DNA from: Streptomyces sp. Edi4
Lineage (GTDB): Bacteria > Actinomycetota > Actinomycetes > Streptomycetales > Streptomycetaceae
DNA: 64,000 bases
NCBI RefSeq assembly: GCF_040253615.1
Contig: NZ_JBEJGY010000004.1
Span: 3,968,001 to 4,032,000, forward strand
Direction of reading: 5' to 3'
Shown in pieces: positions 24,234 through 32,809 of this stretch. The notes below the pieces were generated by a model. The model did not search any database. It saw only the letters and a program-made list of their open reading frames with translations, and had not been told where the DNA came from. Both the position numbers and the translations under genes were made by a program. Position 1 is the stretch's first letter; each line of letters starts with the position of its first letter.

Positions 24234-26000
24234 CTACTTGTCTGCGACCGGCTTGCGCAGCGCGATGTTCAGCTCGCGCAGGCGGGACTCGTCCAGCTCG
24301 GTCGGCGCGCCCATCATCAGGTCCTGCGCGTTGCCGTTCAGCGGGAACGCGATGGTCTCCCGGATGTTCGGCTCGTCCGCGAGGAGCATCACGATGCGGT
24401 CGACGCCCGGCGCGATGCCACCGTGCGGCGGGGCGCCGAGGCGGAACGCCTTCAGCATGCCGCCGAACTCGCGCTCCACGGTCTCCCGGTCGTACCCCGC
24501 GACCTCGAACGCCTTGAACATGATCTCGGGCTCGTGGTTGCGGATCGCGCCCGAGGAGAGCTCGACGCCGTTGCAGACGATGTCGTACTGCCAGCCCAGG
24601 ACGTCCAGCGGGTCCTTGGTCTCCAGCGCCTCCAGGCCACCCTGGGGCATGGAGAACGGGTTGTGGGAGAAGTCGATCTTGCCGGTCTCCTCGTCCTTCT
24701 CGTACATCGGGAAGTCGACGATCCAGCAGAACCGGAAGACGCCCTCCTCGAAGTGGCCGGCGCGCTTGGCGGCCTCGACACGTACGCCCGACATGATCTT
24801 GGAGACCTCGTCGAACTCGCCCGCGCCGAAGAACACCGCGTGCCCGGGGACCAGGCCGAGGCGCTCGGTGAGGACCTTGACGTTCTCCTCGGTGAGGAAC
24901 TTCGCGATCGGACCGGACAGCGACCCGTCCTCGCCGACCCGCACCCAGGCCAGGCCCTGCGCGCCGAGCGAGACGGCGTACTCGCCGAGCCCGTCGAAGA
25001 ACTTCCGGGACTGGCCCGCCACGTCCGGCACCGGCAGGGCGCGCACGTGCTTGCCGGCGAACGCCTTGAACGCCGAGCCCTCGAACACGTCGGTGATGTC
25101 GACGAGTTCGAGCTTGGCGCGCAGGTCGGGCTTGTCGTTGCCGTACTTCAGCATCGACTCGCGGAACGGGATGCGCGGGAAGGGCGAGGTGACGTGGCGG
25201 CCGCCGCCGAACTCCTCGAAGAGCTCGGTCATGAGCTTTTCGATCGGCTGGAAGACGTCCTCCTGCTCGACGAAGCTCATCTCGACGTCGAGCTGGTAGA
25301 ACTCGCCCGGCGAGCGGTCGGCGCGGGCGTCCTCGTCGCGGAAGCAGGGCGCGATCTGGAAGTACCGGTCGAAGCCGGAGATCATCAGCAGCTGCTTGAA
25401 CTGCTGGGGGGCCTGCGGCAGCGCGTAGAACTTGCCGGGGTTCAGGCGGGAGGGGACGACGAAGTCGCGGGCGCCCTCGGGGGAGGTCGCCGTCAGGATG
25501 GGCGTGGCCATCTCGTTGAAGCCGAGCGCGACCATCTTGGAGCGGATGGCGGCGATCACGGCGCTGCGCAGCATGATGTTGCGGTGCATGCGCTCGCGGC
25601 GCAGGTCGAGGAAGCGGTACTCCAGGCGGCGCTCCTCGTTGACGCCGTCCTCGGCGTTGATCGTGAACGGCAGCGGGTTCGCGGTGCCCAGCACCTCGAC
25701 CTCGCCGACCTCGATCTCGATCTCGCCGGTCGCCAGCTCGCCGTTGACGTTCTCGGCGCCGCGCGAGACGACCTTGCCGTCGACGCGGACGACGGTCTCC
25801 TTGGACAGCTTGTCCAGGGCTTCGGCGCCGGGGGTGCCGGGGCGGGCGACCAGCTGCGTGATGCCGTAGTGGTCCCGCAGGTCGATGAAGAGGATGCCGC
25901 CCAGGTCTCGGCGATTGTGCAGCCAGCCGCTGAGCCGGACGTCGGTGCCGACGTCGGAGGCGCGGAGCTGGCCGCAGGTGTGGGACCGGTACCGGTGCAT
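24234..26000 (-). CDS. aspS: Aspartyl-tRNA synthetase
   Basis: This 588-aa class II synthetase charges tRNA(Asp), and possibly tRNA(Asn), with aspartate in the cytoplasm. The N-terminal OB-fold anticodon-binding domain (VRLSGWLHNRRDLGGILFID) is followed by the catalytic core with motif 2 (CFRDEDARADRSPGEFYQLD), the bacterial GAD insertion in the middle, and motif 3 (GGIAPGVDRIVMLLAD). Length matches bacterial AspRS. ATG 26000 begins MHRYRSHTCGQLR, the usual start. Some actinobacterial AspRS proteins are non-discriminating and feed GatCAB; this was not resolved here. Confidence 0.98.
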   Translation of the reverse strand: MHRYRSHTCGQLRASDVGTDVRLSGWLHNRRDLGGILFIDLRDHYGITQLVARPGTPGAEALDKLSKETVVRVDGKVVSRGAENVNGELATGEIEIEVGEVEVLGTANPLPFTINAEDGVNEERRLEYRFLDLRRERMHRNIMLRSAVIAAIRSKMVALGFNEMATPILTATSPEGARDFVVPSRLNPGKFYALPQAPQQFKQLLMISGFDRYFQIAPCFRDEDARADRSPGEFYQLDVEMSFVEQEDVFQPIEKLMTELFEEFGGGRHVTSPFPRIPFRESMLKYGNDKPDLRAKLELVDITDVFEGSAFKAFAGKHVRALPVPDVAGQSRKFFDGLGEYAVSLGAQGLAWVRVGEDGSLSGPIAKFLTEENVKVLTERLGLVPGHAVFFGAGEFDEVSKIMSGVRVEAAKRAGHFEEGVFRFCWIVDFPMYEKDEETGKIDFSHNPFSMPQGGLEALETKDPLDVLGWQYDIVCNGVELSSGAIRNHEPEIMFKAFEVAGYDRETVEREFGGMLKAFRLGAPPHGGIAPGVDRIVMLLADEPNIRETIAFPLNGNAQDLMMGAPTELDESRLRELNIALRKPVADK

Positions 26001-26139
26001 TACTCATCCAATTCTTCGCGACCGCGGTCGCGACTTCTTCGCGAGATTCTTCGCGAGACAGGCGGGAATCAACCCGTCCAGGTTACCGCCCACCACACCC
26101 CCCTCCGGGCCACCACCAGCCCGGGCTCCGGTCGCTGAT

Positions 26140-26705
26140 CCGGTCCAGCACCAGCCCCGCCGGGGGCGCGGGACGGGCTGAGGATGTCCATGCGGACCAG
26201 CACCAGCCCCGCCAGGGGCGCGGGGCGGGCTCAGGATGTCCATGCGGACCAGCACCAGCCCCGCCAGGGGCGCGGGGAACTGCGCGGCCAGCCACGCACG
26301 GTCCGCACCCGAAGGTCCCTGGGGCTCCGCCCCAGACCCCGATCGCGCCTAAAGGGCGCTCGTCCTCAAACGCCGGACGGGCTGGGTATGCCCATGCAGG
26401 CCCGCACCAAATGCTCAGCGGCACGGGCTGAGGTTGCCCATGCGGGCCCGCACCAGCCCCGCCAGGGGCGCGGGGAACTGCGCGGCCAGCCACGCACGGT
26501 CCGCAGCCGGGGCCTCTGGGGCTCCGCCCCAGACCCCATTCGGCCTGAACGGCCTCGTCCTCAAACGCCGGACGGGCTGGGTATGCCTCAGCATGAGCCC
26601 CGCCAAGGGGCGCGGGGAACTGCGCGACCAGCCACCCACAGCCCGCAGCCGGGGTCCCTGGGGCTTCGCCCCAAACGCGGGGCGCGGGGAACCGCGCGAA
26701 CGGAC
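26140..26705 (+). repeat. Gene-free intergenic cluster of a dispersed GC-rich repeat
   Basis: The 816-base gap between aspS and the SpoIIE gene (26001-26816) holds no supportable gene. At least three head-to-tail degenerate copies of one repeat fill it. Recurring blocks are CCCCGCCAGGGGCGCGGGG, AACTGCGCGGCCAGCCACGC, TGGGGCTCCGCCCCAGACCC and TCGTCCTCAAACGCCGGACG. Each block is partly palindromic and can fold. Related copies occur at about 36.2-36.5 kb (reverse orientation) and 44.4-44.7 kb. Confidence 0.85.
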
Positions 26706-26816
26706 CCCGCCCGCCCGCGCGGGAAGGGCGTACCCCGCAAACGGCACACCCCCGCGGGGCCACCCCGGCCCCGCCTTCGGTGGCGACCGGTGCGTACATC
26801 TTCTTAAATAGGGGCG

Positions 26817-29027
26817 ATGCGCACAGAGGACGTCCTGGCCGCGATCGCGACTGGCCTGTGGCGGTGGGACAACGCCTCCGGGACGGTCACCCTCGACGCC
26901 GAGGCCGCCCGGCTCCTCGGCCTGCCCCCGCACGACACGACCCTGACCGAGGCAGCGGCCCGCTCCCGCTTCCACCCCGTCGACTGGAACGAGGTCGACG
27001 GCATTGTGCACCTCGCCCTCGCCGAGGGCACCCTGGCCGAGGTCCGGCTGCGCGTCATGGACGAGCACGGCCATGTCCTGCGCACCGTACGCAGCCGCTC
27101 CAAGCCCATGCTCAACGGCACGAGCTACCTCCTCATCGGCACCATCCAGGAGGTCGCCGAACCCCAGCCCGGCACCACCGCCGCCCACCCCTCCATCACC
27201 GGCGACTGGCGCCGCTCACGCGAGGCCTTCCTGCTCGACGCGGGCCGCGCGCTCGCCGAGGCGCGCTCGACCTCCGAAGTGCTGCGCGTGGCCGCGTCCC
27301 TGTCCATGCCGGGCTTCTCGCCGGACGGGCTCGCGGTGTTCGGGGTGGCGGGTGAGCGGCTGACGATCATCGGGCATCACGGGCACAACCCCGGCGACGA
27401 CGGACCGTTCACGGACATGGCGCTCGACACGGACTATCCCGCCGCCGACGTCGTCCGCAACGGGCGGGCCATCTATCTGCCGAGCCCGCAGGAGTACCGG
27501 CGCCGCTTCCCCGCGACCTGGCCGATGGCACAGCGCTTCGAGCGCCAGTCATGGGCGTTCGTCCCCCTGATCGTGGCCGGGCGCACGATCGGCGCGTGGA
27601 TGGCCGCGTTCAAGAACCCGGTCGCCTTCACCCCCGACGAGCGCTCGGTCCTGACCACGGTCGCCCGCATGCTGGCGCAGGCCCTGGCCAGGGCGGGCGA
27701 GGCGGAGAACGAGCGCGAGTTCTCGCTCGGGCTCCAGCGCTCCATGATGCCGACGCTCGGCCCCGAGATCCCCGGCATGACGGTGGCCGCGCGCTACGTG
27801 CCGACCGGTGGCGGACTCCAGGTCGGCGGCGACTGGTACGACATGATCCCGCTACCCGGCGGCGGCTCCCGCACGGACTGCGGCGGCGGCCGCTTCGCGC
27901 TGGTCATCGGCGACGTGCAGGGCCACGACGTGCGGGCCGCGGGCCTCATGGGACAGCTCAGGATCGCGCTGCGGGCGTACGCGAGCGAGGGCCACAGCCC
28001 CGACGCGGTCCTCTCGCGCGCCTCCCGCTTCCTGTACGGGATCACCGAGTCGTACGGGCTGCCCGAGCCCTCGGGCGACGGATACGAAGACCACGCGGCA
28101 CACGCGGCCCACGCGGATCACACGGATTACGCGCCGCGCTTCGCGACCTGCCTCTACATCGAGGTGGACCCCGCCACCGGCACCCTCGACATCGCCCGGG
28201 CCGGCCACCCCGACCCGGTGATCCGCACCGCCGACGGCACCGCCCTGATCCGTCCGACGGCGGGCGGCCTGCCGCTCGGCATCGAGGCCGACTCCGACTA
28301 CCCGACCACCCGGCTCGTCCTCGACCCGGACGAGACGATCATGATCTGCACGGACGGTCTGATCGAGACCGGCGGCCACGACATGGCGAGCGGCTGGACG
28401 CGGCTGCGCCCGGTCCTGGAGAAGCACACCGGTGACAGCCTTGAGCAGCTGGCCGACGAACTGGTCCAGGCCGTGCACGGACCCTCCTCGCACCACACCA
28501 CGGGCCCGCTCGTGGACCGGCGCGAGGACGACATCGCGCTCCTCCTGCTGCGCCGCAACGACGTGTCCGCCGGGGCAGGGACCGCGCCGCCCGAGGTGGT
28601 CCGGCGCACCGCCCTGACCGTCGCCCAGGCGGAACCGCAGCAGATCGCGGGCGCGCGCGGGCAGCTGCGCGAGCTCCTGCACGACTGGTCGGACGACGAG
28701 CAGGTCGACTCGGCGGTCCTGATGATCTCCGAGATGATCACCAACGTCCTCGTCCACACCGACGGCGACGCGCTGCTGGTGGCGGAGGCGAGGGGTCCGC
28801 TCGGCAGCCGGCGCCTTCGCGTGGAGGTCGCCGACGCCAGCGACGAGCTCCCCCACCGCCGCCGCCCCGGCGAACTGGCGTCCAGCGGCCGGGGCCTGAT
28901 CCTGATGGAGATGCTGGCGGACGCGTGGGGCGTGGACCCGCGCGGCGACGGCAAGTCGATCTGGTTCGAGCTCTACGAGCCGGCACCCGGCGCCCGCCCG
29001 GACGCGGCGCCCCCTTCCCCGGAGTAA
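26817..29027 (+). CDS. PAS-GAF-SpoIIE phosphatase with RsbW-like kinase domain
   Basis: This 736-aa signalling protein combines a PAS-like N-terminus (about 1-110), a GAF domain (about 140-300), a PP2C/SpoIIE Ser-phosphatase core (about 305-580) with metal-binding motifs VGGDWYDM, IGDVQGHDVRAA and CTDGLIETGG, and a C-terminal HATPase_c anti-sigma-like domain (about 600-725) with EMITNVLVHT and GRGLILMEMLADAWG. Such proteins regulate anti-sigma antagonists in partner-switching stress or development pathways. The ATG follows AGGGGCG closely. An Ala/His-rich insert sits after the VAA-type segment around residue 425. No partner antagonist gene is adjacent. Its 3' end overlaps the convergent transporter gene by 55 bp. 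Confidence 0.94.
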   Translation: MRTEDVLAAIATGLWRWDNASGTVTLDAEAARLLGLPPHDTTLTEAAARSRFHPVDWNEVDGIVHLALAEGTLAEVRLRVMDEHGHVLRTVRSRSKPMLNGTSYLLIGTIQEVAEPQPGTTAAHPSITGDWRRSREAFLLDAGRALAEARSTSEVLRVAASLSMPGFSPDGLAVFGVAGERLTIIGHHGHNPGDDGPFTDMALDTDYPAADVVRNGRAIYLPSPQEYRRRFPATWPMAQRFERQSWAFVPLIVAGRTIGAWMAAFKNPVAFTPDERSVLTTVARMLAQALARAGEAENEREFSLGLQRSMMPTLGPEIPGMTVAARYVPTGGGLQVGGDWYDMIPLPGGGSRTDCGGGRFALVIGDVQGHDVRAAGLMGQLRIALRAYASEGHSPDAVLSRASRFLYGITESYGLPEPSGDGYEDHAAHAAHADHTDYAPRFATCLYIEVDPATGTLDIARAGHPDPVIRTADGTALIRPTAGGLPLGIEADSDYPTTRLVLDPDETIMICTDGLIETGGHDMASGWTRLRPVLEKHTGDSLEQLADELVQAVHGPSSHHTTGPLVDRREDDIALLLLRRNDVSAGAGTAPPEVVRRTALTVAQAEPQQIAGARGQLRELLHDWSDDEQVDSAVLMISEMITNVLVHTDGDALLVAEARGPLGSRRLRVEVADASDELPHRRRPGELASSGRGLILMEMLADAWGVDPRGDGKSIWFELYEPAPGARPDAAPPSPE

Positions 29028-30169
29028 CGCCGGCGCACCTCCCCGAGCACCCCGAACGCGGCCGCCGCCACCGGGACCGCGAGCAGCATGCCGACCAGAC
29101 CCGCCACATCGGCGCCCGCCGTGAGGGCGACCATGATCATCGCGGGGTGCATCTGCACGGTGCGGCTCTGGATGACGGGTTGCAGGATGTGCCCTTCGAG
29201 CTGCTGCACCGCGAGGACGATGCCGAGCGTCCACAGCGCGGTGGCGAACCCCCGGTCGGCGAGCGCCACGAGCACCGCCACCGCGCCGGAGACGAAGGCG
29301 CCGAGGTAGGGGATGTACGCGCCGATGAAGACCAGCGCGCCGAGCCCGAGCGCGCCGGGCACGCCGAGGACGAGCAGCCCGACCGTGATGCAGACGGCGT
29401 CGATGAGCGCGATGAGCGTGGTCCCGCGCATGAACCCCTCGACCGCCTCGAAGGCGCGCCGCGCCATCGCCTCGACGGTGTCGCCCGCGCCGCGCGGCGC
29501 GATCGCGTGGGCCAGACCCACGGCCCGGTCGGAGTCCTTGAGGAAGAAGAAGGTCAGCAGGAGCGCGAGCACGCTGGTGGCGACGAGCGTGCCGAGCAGA
29601 CTGAGCCCCTGGAGCACCCCGCCGGCCGCGCTCGCCCCGAACTTGGACAGCAGCTTCTTGGCGTTGTCCGCGATGTTGGTGACGCCGTCGCCGCCGGCCA
29701 CCCCGAAGTGGTCGGCCACCCACTGCCCGGCCTGCTTGAGCGAGGCGAGGATCTGGTCCCCGGTGTCCAGGAGCGCGCTGACCACGACGTACCCGGCGCC
29801 CCCGACCACCGCGACCAGCGCGACGCAGGTGAGCCCGGCCGCGAGCGAGCGCCGCAACCCGAGCCGGATCAGCCACCGGTGCACGGGCCCGAGCAGCGCG
29901 GTGCCGAGCAGGGCGAGCAGCACGGGCGTGACGGCCGTCTTGAACACGGCGCACAACCACACCCCCACCCCGACGACCCCGGCGACGAGCAGCACGACGG
30001 CGCACCAGGCGGCGATCCGGCGGGCGGCTTCGGGCAGCAAATGCCTGGACGTCTCCACACCACCAGCCCACCACGACCACACCCGCCCCGCCTCCCGTAC
30101 GAGCCACGCGGGTGACATGCCGTCAGAAAGCGCCCGCAAGACCCCCGCTGAGAGCCGCCCACGACCCAC
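28973..30169 (-). CDS. AI-2E family transporter (permease)
   Basis: This 398-aa integral membrane protein has about eight hydrophobic segments, including CAVVLLVAGVVGVGVWLCAV, LVATSVLALLLTFFFLKD and the C-terminal VGMLLAVPVAAAAFGVL. The conserved late motif QQLEGHILQPVIQSRTVQMHP identifies the AI-2E/UPF0118 family of putative exporters. Despite the family name, the cargo is rarely known; Na+/H+ or small-molecule efflux has been shown for some members. The start is uncertain: GTG 30169, or ATG 30118 (MSPAWLVREAG). Neither has a strong ribosome site. The 3' end overlaps the convergent SpoIIE gene by 55 bp. Confidence 0.92.
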   Translation of the reverse strand: MGRGRLSAGVLRALSDGMSPAWLVREAGRVWSWWAGGVETSRHLLPEAARRIAAWCAVVLLVAGVVGVGVWLCAVFKTAVTPVLLALLGTALLGPVHRWLIRLGLRRSLAAGLTCVALVAVVGGAGYVVVSALLDTGDQILASLKQAGQWVADHFGVAGGDGVTNIADNAKKLLSKFGASAAGGVLQGLSLLGTLVATSVLALLLTFFFLKDSDRAVGLAHAIAPRGAGDTVEAMARRAFEAVEGFMRGTTLIALIDAVCITVGLLVLGVPGALGLGALVFIGAYIPYLGAFVSGAVAVLVALADRGFATALWTLGIVLAVQQLEGHILQPVIQSRTVQMHPAMIMVALTAGADVAGLVGMLLAVPVAAAAFGVLGEVRRRYSGEGGAASGRAPGAGS

Positions 30170-30193
30170 ACAGGACGAGTTGTTCCCAAAGGC

Positions 30194-30694
30194 TCACGTC
30201 AGTTGCTTGTGCATGACCACGCAGGCGCGTCCGTGCCGTTTGTCGGCACGACGGTCGATCTCCTGCCAGCCCAGGCCACTCCAGAAGGTCAGAGCCGACG
30301 GATTGTTCTCCAGGACGGCGACTCGGACGCCGTTGCGGTGTCTGCCACGGAACCGGTCTTCGACCAGGCCGACCAGGCTCCGGCCGATGCCCTTACGGTG
30401 CCGGCTGCCGTGCACCAGCAGCAGCCCGATCCACGGACAGCCGTCCGTCGGGTGGCGGTCGAGCAGGCACAGGAGCCCGACGAGCTGTCCCTGTGCATCG
30501 CGGGCGAGCAGTACATCGCAGCCGTCGGTACCGGCTTCCTCGCGCAGGTCGGCTTCGACCCGGTCGGCCCGGACGTTCTCGGGGTCGTACTCGCCGGCGG
30601 CGCGGCAGTACTCAGGGTTGCTCGCGTAGAGATCCACCACTTCGGCGATCTCTCCCGTGGAGAAACGAAGCGGAGACAGAGAGAGCGTGGACAT
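30194..30694 (-). CDS. GNAT family N-acetyltransferase
   Basis: This 166-aa acetyltransferase carries the acetyl-CoA pocket motif RHRKGIGRSLVGLVEDRF and the C-terminal NNPSALTFWSGLGWQEI, which closes the GNAT fold. The substrate is unknown. It is encoded upstream of the AI-2E transporter on the same strand with a gap of 24 bases (or 75 if that gene starts at its ATG), so it may be the first gene of a two-gene unit. The N-terminus MSTLSLSPLRFSTGEIAEV is ordinary for the family. Confidence 0.88.
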   Translation of the reverse strand: MSTLSLSPLRFSTGEIAEVVDLYASNPEYCRAAGEYDPENVRADRVEADLREEAGTDGCDVLLARDAQGQLVGLLCLLDRHPTDGCPWIGLLLVHGSRHRKGIGRSLVGLVEDRFRGRHRNGVRVAVLENNPSALTFWSGLGWQEIDRRADKRHGRACVVMHKQLT

Positions 30695-30787
30695 GCGGGC
30701 AAGGGTAGTCAGCGGCGCCGCAGCGCTTCCGGAGCAGGGTGCTCGTCCGAGGCGTAGCCCACGGCGAAGAGGAACGCGACAACGCGG

Positions 30788-30819
30788 CCGGGGGCTGCCA
30801 GACGACTGACAGCCCCCGG
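30788..30819 (-). terminator. Terminator hairpin downstream of the pirin gene
   Basis: CCGGGGGCTG (30788-30797) pairs with CAGCCCCCGG (30810-30819) across a 12-base loop, 36 bases past the pirin stop in the transcribed direction. Confidence 0.75.
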
Positions 30820-30854
30820 ACCATGGGGAGTTGACGGTACGCCGCCTGCGGCGG

Positions 30855-31832
30855 TTACGCCGTGATCCCGCCCTCGGTCATGCCGTGGACGGCCGGGATC
30901 GTGCCCAGGCGGCCCTTCTGGAAGTCCTCGAAGGCCTGCTCCAGCTCGTCCCGGGTGTTCATCACGAACGGGCCGTAGTGCGCCATCGGCTCGCGGATCG
31001 GCTGCCCGCCGAGCAGCACGACCTCCAGGTCGGGGGTGTTGGCGTCCTGCTTCTCGTCCGCGCGGACGGTCAGCGAGCCGCCCTCGCCGAACACCGCCGT
31101 CTGCCCGGTGTGCACGGGGCGCCGCTCGGCGCCGACCGTACCGCGCCCGGCCAGCACGTACGCCAGGCCGTTGAAGTCCTCCCGCCACGGCAGCGTGATC
31201 TGCGCGCCGGGTGCGAGGGTGGCGTGGACCATCGTGATCGGGGTGTGCGTGATGCCGGGGCCGTCATGGCCGTCCAGCGAACCCGCGATGACGCGCATCA
31301 GCGCGCCGCCGTCCGGCGAGGTCAGCAGCTGGACCGAGCCGCTGCGGATGTCCTGGTAGCGCGGGGCCATCATCTTGTCCCTGGCCGGCAGGTTCACCCA
31401 CAGCTGGAGCCCGTGGAAGAGCCCGCCCGACATGACCAGCGCCTCCGGCGGCGCCTCGATGTGCAGCAGGCCGGAGCCCGCCGTCATCCACTGGGTGTCA
31501 CCATTGGTGATGGTGCCGCCACCGCCGTTGGAGTCCTGGTGGTCGAATATCCCGTCGATGATGTAGGTGACGGTCTCGAAGCCGCGGTGGGGGTGCCAGG
31601 GGGTGCCCTTGGGCTCGCCCGGCGCGTACTCCACCTCGCCCATCTGGTCCATCATGATGAACGGGTCGAGGTACTTGTAGTTGATCCCGGCGAACGCGCG
31701 GCGCACCGGGAACCCCTCCCCCTCGAACCCCTGCGGGGCGGTGGTCACGGCGAGGACGGGCCGCGCGGAGGCGCCCTCCGGCGCGGTCACGCGCGGCAGG
31801 GTCAGCGGGTTTTCGACGGTCACAGCAGGCAT
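30855..31832 (-). CDS. Pirin family protein
   Basis: This 325-aa bicupin protein has the pirin metal site in HPHRGFETVTYIIDG (two His) with further His/Glu in GLLHIEAPPE, and the FGPFVM-like end YGPFVMNTRDELEQAFEDF. Pirins include quercetin 2,3-dioxygenases and redox-sensitive regulators; which applies here is unknown. ATG 31832 (MPAVTVENPLTLP) is preceded by AAGGAGGG, a strong ribosome site. The longer frame upstream lacks such a signal. A palindromic element lies in its promoter at 31863-31877. Confidence 0.94.
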   Translation of the reverse strand: MPAVTVENPLTLPRVTAPEGASARPVLAVTTAPQGFEGEGFPVRRAFAGINYKYLDPFIMMDQMGEVEYAPGEPKGTPWHPHRGFETVTYIIDGIFDHQDSNGGGGTITNGDTQWMTAGSGLLHIEAPPEALVMSGGLFHGLQLWVNLPARDKMMAPRYQDIRSGSVQLLTSPDGGALMRVIAGSLDGHDGPGITHTPITMVHATLAPGAQITLPWREDFNGLAYVLAGRGTVGAERRPVHTGQTAVFGEGGSLTVRADEKQDANTPDLEVVLLGGQPIREPMAHYGPFVMNTRDELEQAFEDFQKGRLGTIPAVHGMTEGGITA

Positions 31833-31862
31833 GGGACGGCCCTCCTTGCGGGATGCTCTACG

Positions 31863-31877
31863 TTCAAAGTAGTTGAA
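31863..31877 (-). promoter_or_regulatory. Candidate operator TTCAA-N5-TTGAA upstream of pirin
   Basis: A perfect 5-bp dyad TTCAA/TTGAA with a 5-base spacer, 31-45 bases before the pirin start, in an unusually AT-rich patch that also contains TTGAATGCTGAAC. This layout resembles MarR-type operators that control pirin genes in other bacteria; the regulator is not adjacent. Confidence 0.5.
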
Positions 31878-32027
31878 TGCTGAACATCTAGCAAGGGCGG
31901 GTTCATTCCCGGGCCGCCCCGGCCCTGGCCCCGGACGCACCTCGGGCCCGCGCCCCCCAGGGGGTACGGGCCCGAAGAACGGCGTGGCGACCTTGCGGTC
32001 CGGCGGTTCGGCGGTTCGGCGGTCCGG

Positions 32028-32489
32028 TTATCCGTACATCCGCCGCATCGCGAAGTCGACCATCTGCTCCACGGCCTTCGCGTCGAAGACCATGCGGTGG
32101 TCGCCCTCCATGTCCAGCACGAAGCCGTACCCGGTCGGGAGGAGGTCGATCACCTCGGCGCCGGTGATCACGAAGTACTTGGACTCCTTGCCGGCGTACC
32201 GGCGCAGCTCCTTGAGCGAGGTGAACATCGGGATCACCGGCTGCTGGGTGTTGTGCAGCGCCAGGAACCCCGGGTTGTCGCCGCGCGGGCAGTACACCCG
32301 GGCCCCCGAGAAGATCTGCTGGAAGTCCTCGGCGGAGAGCGACCCGGTGGTGAAGGCCCGCACGGCGTCCGCGAGCGAGGGCGGCGACGGCTCCGGGTAC
32401 AGCGGCTGCTCCCCGTATCCGCCCTGCATCTGCTGCTGCGGCGGGGCGTACTGCTGCTGCGCGCCCGGGTTCTGGTCGTAGCCGTACAT
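32028..32489 (-). CDS. SseB-like family protein
   Basis: This 153-aa protein has a Gln/Tyr/Pro-rich N-terminal tail (MYGYDQNPGAQQQYAPPQQQ) followed by an SseB-type domain from about residue 40: ARVYCPRGDNPGFLALHNT, IPMFTSLKELRRYAGKE and VIDLLPTGYGFVLDMEGD. In proteobacteria SseB contributes to serine sensitivity or type III secretion; in Streptomyces the domain is common and its role is uncertain. ATG 32489 starts exactly at the recognisable tail. The downstream ~195 bases to the pirin start hold only promoter sequence. Confidence 0.85.
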   Translation of the reverse strand: MYGYDQNPGAQQQYAPPQQQMQGGYGEQPLYPEPSPPSLADAVRAFTTGSLSAEDFQQIFSGARVYCPRGDNPGFLALHNTQQPVIPMFTSLKELRRYAGKESKYFVITGAEVIDLLPTGYGFVLDMEGDHRMVFDAKAVEQMVDFAMRRMYG

Positions 32490-32533
32490 GGGGGTCAGCC
32501 TATCGAGGTGGAGTGGCGGGGGACACCGCGATC

Positions 32534-32809
32534 TCAGCCCTCGAAGATGCCTTCCTTCACCCCGGCGACAAAGGACGTCCAGGCCCCGGCCGCGATGACT
32601 ATGGCTGGGCCGCCCAGCACCTTGGTGTCCCGGACCGGGACGACGCCGGGGAGGTTGTCGGCGACCTCTACGCAGTCGCCGGAGCTGGCGTTGCTGTAGG
32701 TGCTCTTGCGCCAGCGGGCCGCCCCGAGAGGCACTCGCCGCCCCGGACGCGGCCCATCCCACAGGCGCGACGGCCAACGCCGCTCCACGGGAGTCCTGTT
32801 CAACGTCAC
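32534..32809 (-). CDS. DUF397 domain protein
   Basis: This 91-aa protein ends in a DUF397 module: RWRKSTYSNASSGDCVEVAD, then VPVRDTKVLGGP and WTSFVAGVKEGIFEG. DUF397 proteins are Streptomyces-type partners of WhiJ/Scr1-like XRE regulators and affect development and antibiotic production. The GTG start at 32809 overlaps the stop of the upstream regulator gene by 4 bases (GTGA), so the pair is translationally coupled. The first ~35 residues are extra compared with the usual ~60-aa DUF397 protein; a shorter product from an internal start is possible. Confidence 0.9.
   Translation of the reverse strand: MTLNRTPVERRWPSRLWDGPRPGRRVPLGAARWRKSTYSNASSGDCVEVADNLPGVVPVRDTKVLGGPAIVIAAGAWTSFVAGVKEGIFEG

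Noticed and set aside
30709..30780. Protein-like stretch on the minus strand (VAFLFAVGYASDEHPAPE)
   Set aside because: Looks gene-like and could be a remnant of a lost gene's 3' end, but is only ~24 codons, cut by the pirin terminator, with no start signal; not enough to call.
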